This document shows positions 60,513 to 64,000 of a stretch of 64,000 bases of DNA, one piece after another. Origin of the DNA: Tetrahymena elliotti 4EA. Taxonomy: Eukaryota > Ciliophora > Oligohymenophorea > Hymenostomatida > Tetrahymenidae. The position numbers were made by a program, and so were the translations under genes. Under the pieces are notes generated by a model. That model searched no databases and was not told the origin of the DNA. It worked only from the letters and a program-made list of their open reading frames with translations. Every line of letters starts with the position of its first letter. The first letter of the stretch is position 1. The stretch covers positions 146,479 through 210,478 of the forward strand of contig JH720328.1 of the NCBI GenBank assembly GCA_000231825.2, in the 5' to 3' direction.

Positions 60513-61607
60513 TCAGTTTGTATTGTTGTAGCATTCCATTCTTTATAAGAATAACTCGCTTTTGATATTGTATTCTTATTCGTTCCAAAAGTTAGGGATT
60601 TGCATCTTGTTCATTCTTCTATCTGCAATCAGCTTTTTAATGATAGGAGCTTGGAAAGCATAAGATTCTAACTAAATAAATCCTAATAAAACTCCATTTA
60701 GTATGCAAGGAATTGCAGTTGTGCTTATTGTGCAATTTAGAATTATTTTTTCTAATGTTTCGATTTGAGATTGATAGTAGTTGGATAGGGGTAATACTGG
60801 AATCAAGTTAGGATACTAGGACGAAGAAATTTATTAGGAATAAGTATCTTAAGAGGCTGTTTTGGCTGCTTCAAAGCATTAAAGGTGGGTTTAAAGAAGC
60901 TAATTATTTTATTAGCGACGAATTTCAGAAGAGCGTGGTTCATAAGTTGATATTCTCATCATCATTTGTTGGAAATGATTACGGTTTGATCCAATTATGC
61001 TGATGAGAGATTCGCTGAAGCCTCTACGCAAGATAAAGGGTTCTAGCTCATCTTCGACACACTATACGACTGTGTATGAAAAAATTTATGATTTTCCATT
61101 AACTCCTGCATTGTTAGAAAAGTTGCCCAGCTCTTTTTCAATAAAGTAAGCAAGTGCTGATTCTTTTGTATCTATTTCTAAGCAAGATTAATAGCTAGCG
61201 CGACCACTGATCGAGTCGGAATCGCTTACATTATTTTCGTTCTAATACTTTGGATGCTAAGACATTGTTAAATACTTTTATAAATAATATTATGATTCAA
61301 CACAGATATTATTGACTTATTAAGATACTTCTTTGAAATTAGGGTATTGTGAGCGCTTTTGACAGTAATTTACTTCAATAATTCCCTTCTACTTTTTTTC
61401 TAAAATGCAAGAAATAGGGAGAGCAGTTTACTTAGCAGATAAGACACTGTTAAAGTAATCTTCTTCAGAAGTAGATTAAGAAACTTGAGGGTCAGTCTCA
61501 AAAACAAGATTTCCTATAGTTAAATGATCTGGTTAAGAGTTCCTAGGAGATGTTTCTCCAAAAGAGCAAGAGGAAGCATCAATAAGTTAAAAATCAACTT
61601 GTTTCAT
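60513..61607 (-). CDS. Uncharacterised ciliate protein, 364 aa, paralogue of the gene at 52425-53525
   Basis: Reverse-strand single exon of 365 codons including the TGA; it starts MKQVDFQLIDASS. It shares with the other copy TIGNLVFE (~30), FSYTVVQCVEDELEPFI, then GFSESLISIIGSNRN and QQMMMR (~175-218), and a C-terminal hydrophobic piece (NCTISTTAIPCILNGVLLGF, ~300-320). The length is almost equal, but the linkers differ completely and the Ser/Gln-rich insert of the other copy is shorter here. GC content is clearly above that of the flanks, which supports a gene under selection. It is probably soluble or has one membrane helix. Function unknown. Confidence 0.82.
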
Positions 61608-64000
61608 TTTTATATTTGTGTTTTTAGTTAGTTACGGTAATTGCTAGATTTATAATTTCTGATAAATATCTGTTGATATAAGAGAAGGAAGTATTTGTTT
61701 TAGGAGGGTTAACTAGTATTTTAGTGTGAATTCTTTGATTTTTTGTAAAATTTGGAGATGGTTAGTTTGAAAAATTTAAAATATTTAGCAAAATCAGAAT
61801 TTGTGTTTTGCTCTTTTCTTTATTAGTTTTGTTGAGTAGTGATTAGTATTTGATTTTAAATTAGGTATTTATTAATTATTTAAAAGCTGATTGAGAAGAA
61901 GAAGCAGCAAATGATGATTGATGATGATTTTTTTCTTTTTTAAATCTTTAGAGTTTTTATGAAATTATGAGAAAGGATCAGCCTCTGGAATTAAATAGAT
62001 CAAATCGATATATTCATAATGTTAATAGATAAAGAAATAAATAAAAAATTAGCTTGTTAATTACTTAGTTAGTTAATTTGTTTGTTTGTTAGTAAATTAG
62101 TAATGGACTTTGTTTGATTAAAACTGAATTTTTAAGTGATACTTGCCGTCGGAAATAATTAATTATGCTCTTATCTTTTAATGAATTTCTGTTTACATTT
62201 ATCATTTCCTTACAGTTGAAACTAAAAATCACTCTTCAGTTTTTGAATGATTGATTCATTTAATTACATACGCCAGCCAATATTTATGTGTATTATTCAA
62301 ATTTTTTTCTATCCCCATCTTTCAACACACGCCCAGCTTATATTTTAACATTTTACAATAAATTCTGTCTCGCATTTGTTACTTCTCTACTAATTCCATC
62401 TTACAGGAATTTGAGCCATCCCTGCAGCCGTCTGAACCTCTTGTACTTTTTTCCATATAAGCAATTCAAAATAAAAAATTTGATTTACCATAAAGCGCAT
62501 TCTTTGAAAACAAATTTAAAATATATTCTATTAATTAAATCAATCAATCTATCAATCAATTTATTTAATCAATAGATTGATCTGTGATTCCATAGGGTAG
62601 TTAATTAAAAATCTTAGATATTTTATAATAATCAAGGTTAATATTTTATTTTCATTCCCCGCTCTCTCACTCTTTCACATTCTTTAAAACTTAGAGTTTC
62701 TTTCTTATTTTTTTAAATCCTCAAATATTTCATAGAAACTATTTCGCTGACAAATCTTCATTATAATTTTGCTAAAATAACTCATCGAAGACACTAGTTA
62801 ATTAAAGCTGTTATTTTGACAATAGAAAAGAGCTGTTTTTACTGAATGACAAATTTTTTTAAAAAAAAGCTTTAAAAAAGAAAATTTACTGGTCCAGCAT
62901 TAAATTTTTTAGATAGAGGAATATTTTCTCAGACACAAATTAAAAATATTTACTGTTTTTCCCTATTTTCCCCCCCCCTCTTTGAATCCATTTCACATTA
63001 TGATTCAAATTATTCTACAAAAAACAAGAAATTTTTGAAGGATTGTAAGGTTTCTTTCTTAAAGCAAAAAAAATAAAAATAATGACAATATTATTCAAAG
63101 CAAGTTTAAAGTCAAAATTTAATATTTCTTACAAATAGCTTTCAAGTGCGCAGCACTTACTTATTCCAAATTAAAATTGCATATCTTATAAACGGCTCTA
63201 TACCTTAACATAATTTAGCTCAAGACATGATAAAATACTTTACAAAAAAGCGAAAATACTTCCATCTCGGCAAGTAAAATTAGTCTTGGGTGATATTTTG
63301 TGAATAACATTTATTTAAAAAAGAAATTACGATTTTCAATTGAAAAAAGAGTAAACAAAGAGACTAATTTAAAATAAATTTATTTGGTTAAACTAAATTA
63401 AATTGGATTATTACCAAGACCACGACTCAATTTATTCATTATTTAATCTTTAAATGACATTTCGTAAAATAATCATTACCAAAATTAGGAAACGCCATTC
63501 AGAAAGGTTAAAAATAGTTTTTAAAGTGTATTCCGTTTAGTCTGTATGTGATTCATAAAAGGATAGCAAATTTATATTTTCAAATTTTAAAAAAGAAAAT
63601 TCTTAAAAAATATAAAAATCAATTAATAAGTTGACAAAAGAATCAATCAATCAACCTATGAAAGTTGAGAAAAGAATAGGTAAAATAGGTATCAAAAGAA
63701 TTAATCAAATAAATTATTTATTAACAAAATTAATAATTTACTATTTACTTTTCAACCAACAAATGTATCATTCAGTAGAGAAATAAATTAATATAAAATA
63801 AAATGGATCCATTGATATTTTAATATCAAGCAAACAAAATATTCAAACAGAAAGTTAACTGGGGAATCAATGATTGATTTAAATGGAATATAAATTATAT
63901 AATATTTAAAGTAGTTGCCATCGTATTTAGATAGCTAGCTAGCTTATTAGCTTAGAATAATTTAATTATTTATTGGCTTTGGTTCTATTAAAAAAAGGAA
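61608..64000. other. AT-rich flank to the window end
   Basis: Contains the doubtful ORF at 62297-62500, a run of nine C at 62970-62978 (rare in this genome), ATCAATCA-type repeats near 62538-62570 and TAGC repeats near 63932. A CAAGCAAACAAA near 63829 is the reverse form of the recurrent 15-mer core. No firm gene. Confidence 0.55.
62297..62500 (-). CDS. Possible small protein or exon, 67 aa (doubtful)
   Basis: Reverse-strand ATG to TGA frame with ordinary protein composition (KKVQEVQTAAGMAQIPVRWN, then CQNISWACVERWGQKK) in a GC-richer patch. Overlapping frames on both strands are also open here, so the coding frame is not certain. No family is recognised. Confidence 0.25.

Noticed and set aside
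62288..62575. 95-aa forward standard-code ORF
   Set aside because: It ends in low-complexity (ATCA)n sequence and lacks domain features; the reverse frame has the more ordinary composition, and neither is firm.

Overview
The window looks like somatic (macronuclear) DNA of an oligohymenophorean ciliate, most likely Tetrahymena or a close relative. It is very AT-rich, and long genes appear only when TAA and TAG are read as Gln and TGA as the sole stop (ciliate nuclear code). Under the standard code almost nothing longer than 95 codons is open. Introns begin with GT, end with AG and are mostly 50-220 nt (one is 741 nt), which argues against Paramecium with its very short introns. All residue positions and products below come from reading table-6 translations by eye. 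No database was searched.

Layout. 1-12181: the 3' end of one giant cell-surface receptor-like gene, then a complete 9-exon relative of about 3,224 aa (signal peptide, Cys-rich repeats, beta-helix 'GGA' repeats, multi-pass C-terminus). 13381-33411: four intron-less genes for multi-pass membrane proteins (526, 655, 499 and 471 aa) that share a distinctive C-terminal [LI]-x-YDL ending. Inserted among them are a Cys-rich membrane protein of 1,148 aa and a small reverse-strand gene with weak 14-3-3 character. 35956-38043: a pseudokinase fused to TPR repeats, with an N-terminal MGNC lipidation signal. 39745-40757 (reverse): a 2OG-Fe(II) oxygenase with a C-terminal RING-like Cys/His domain. 43223-46980: a tandem pair of peroxiredoxin-like (PRXL2/SelU, AhpC-TSA_2) genes. 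The first has an in-frame TGA exactly where its neighbour has the redox Cys, so it is very probably a selenoprotein. 46981-64000 is gene-poor and holds two related reverse-strand genes of unknown function (366 and 364 aa) plus a few doubtful short ORFs.

How it fits together. The left half is dominated by locally duplicated membrane and cell-surface families. The centre holds single-copy enzymes and signalling proteins and a redox gene pair with duplicated upstream sequence. Intergenic DNA is mostly low-complexity A/T with microsatellites and a few local tandem duplications. I see no rRNA, tRNA, CRISPR, transposase or convincing chromosome breakage sequence.
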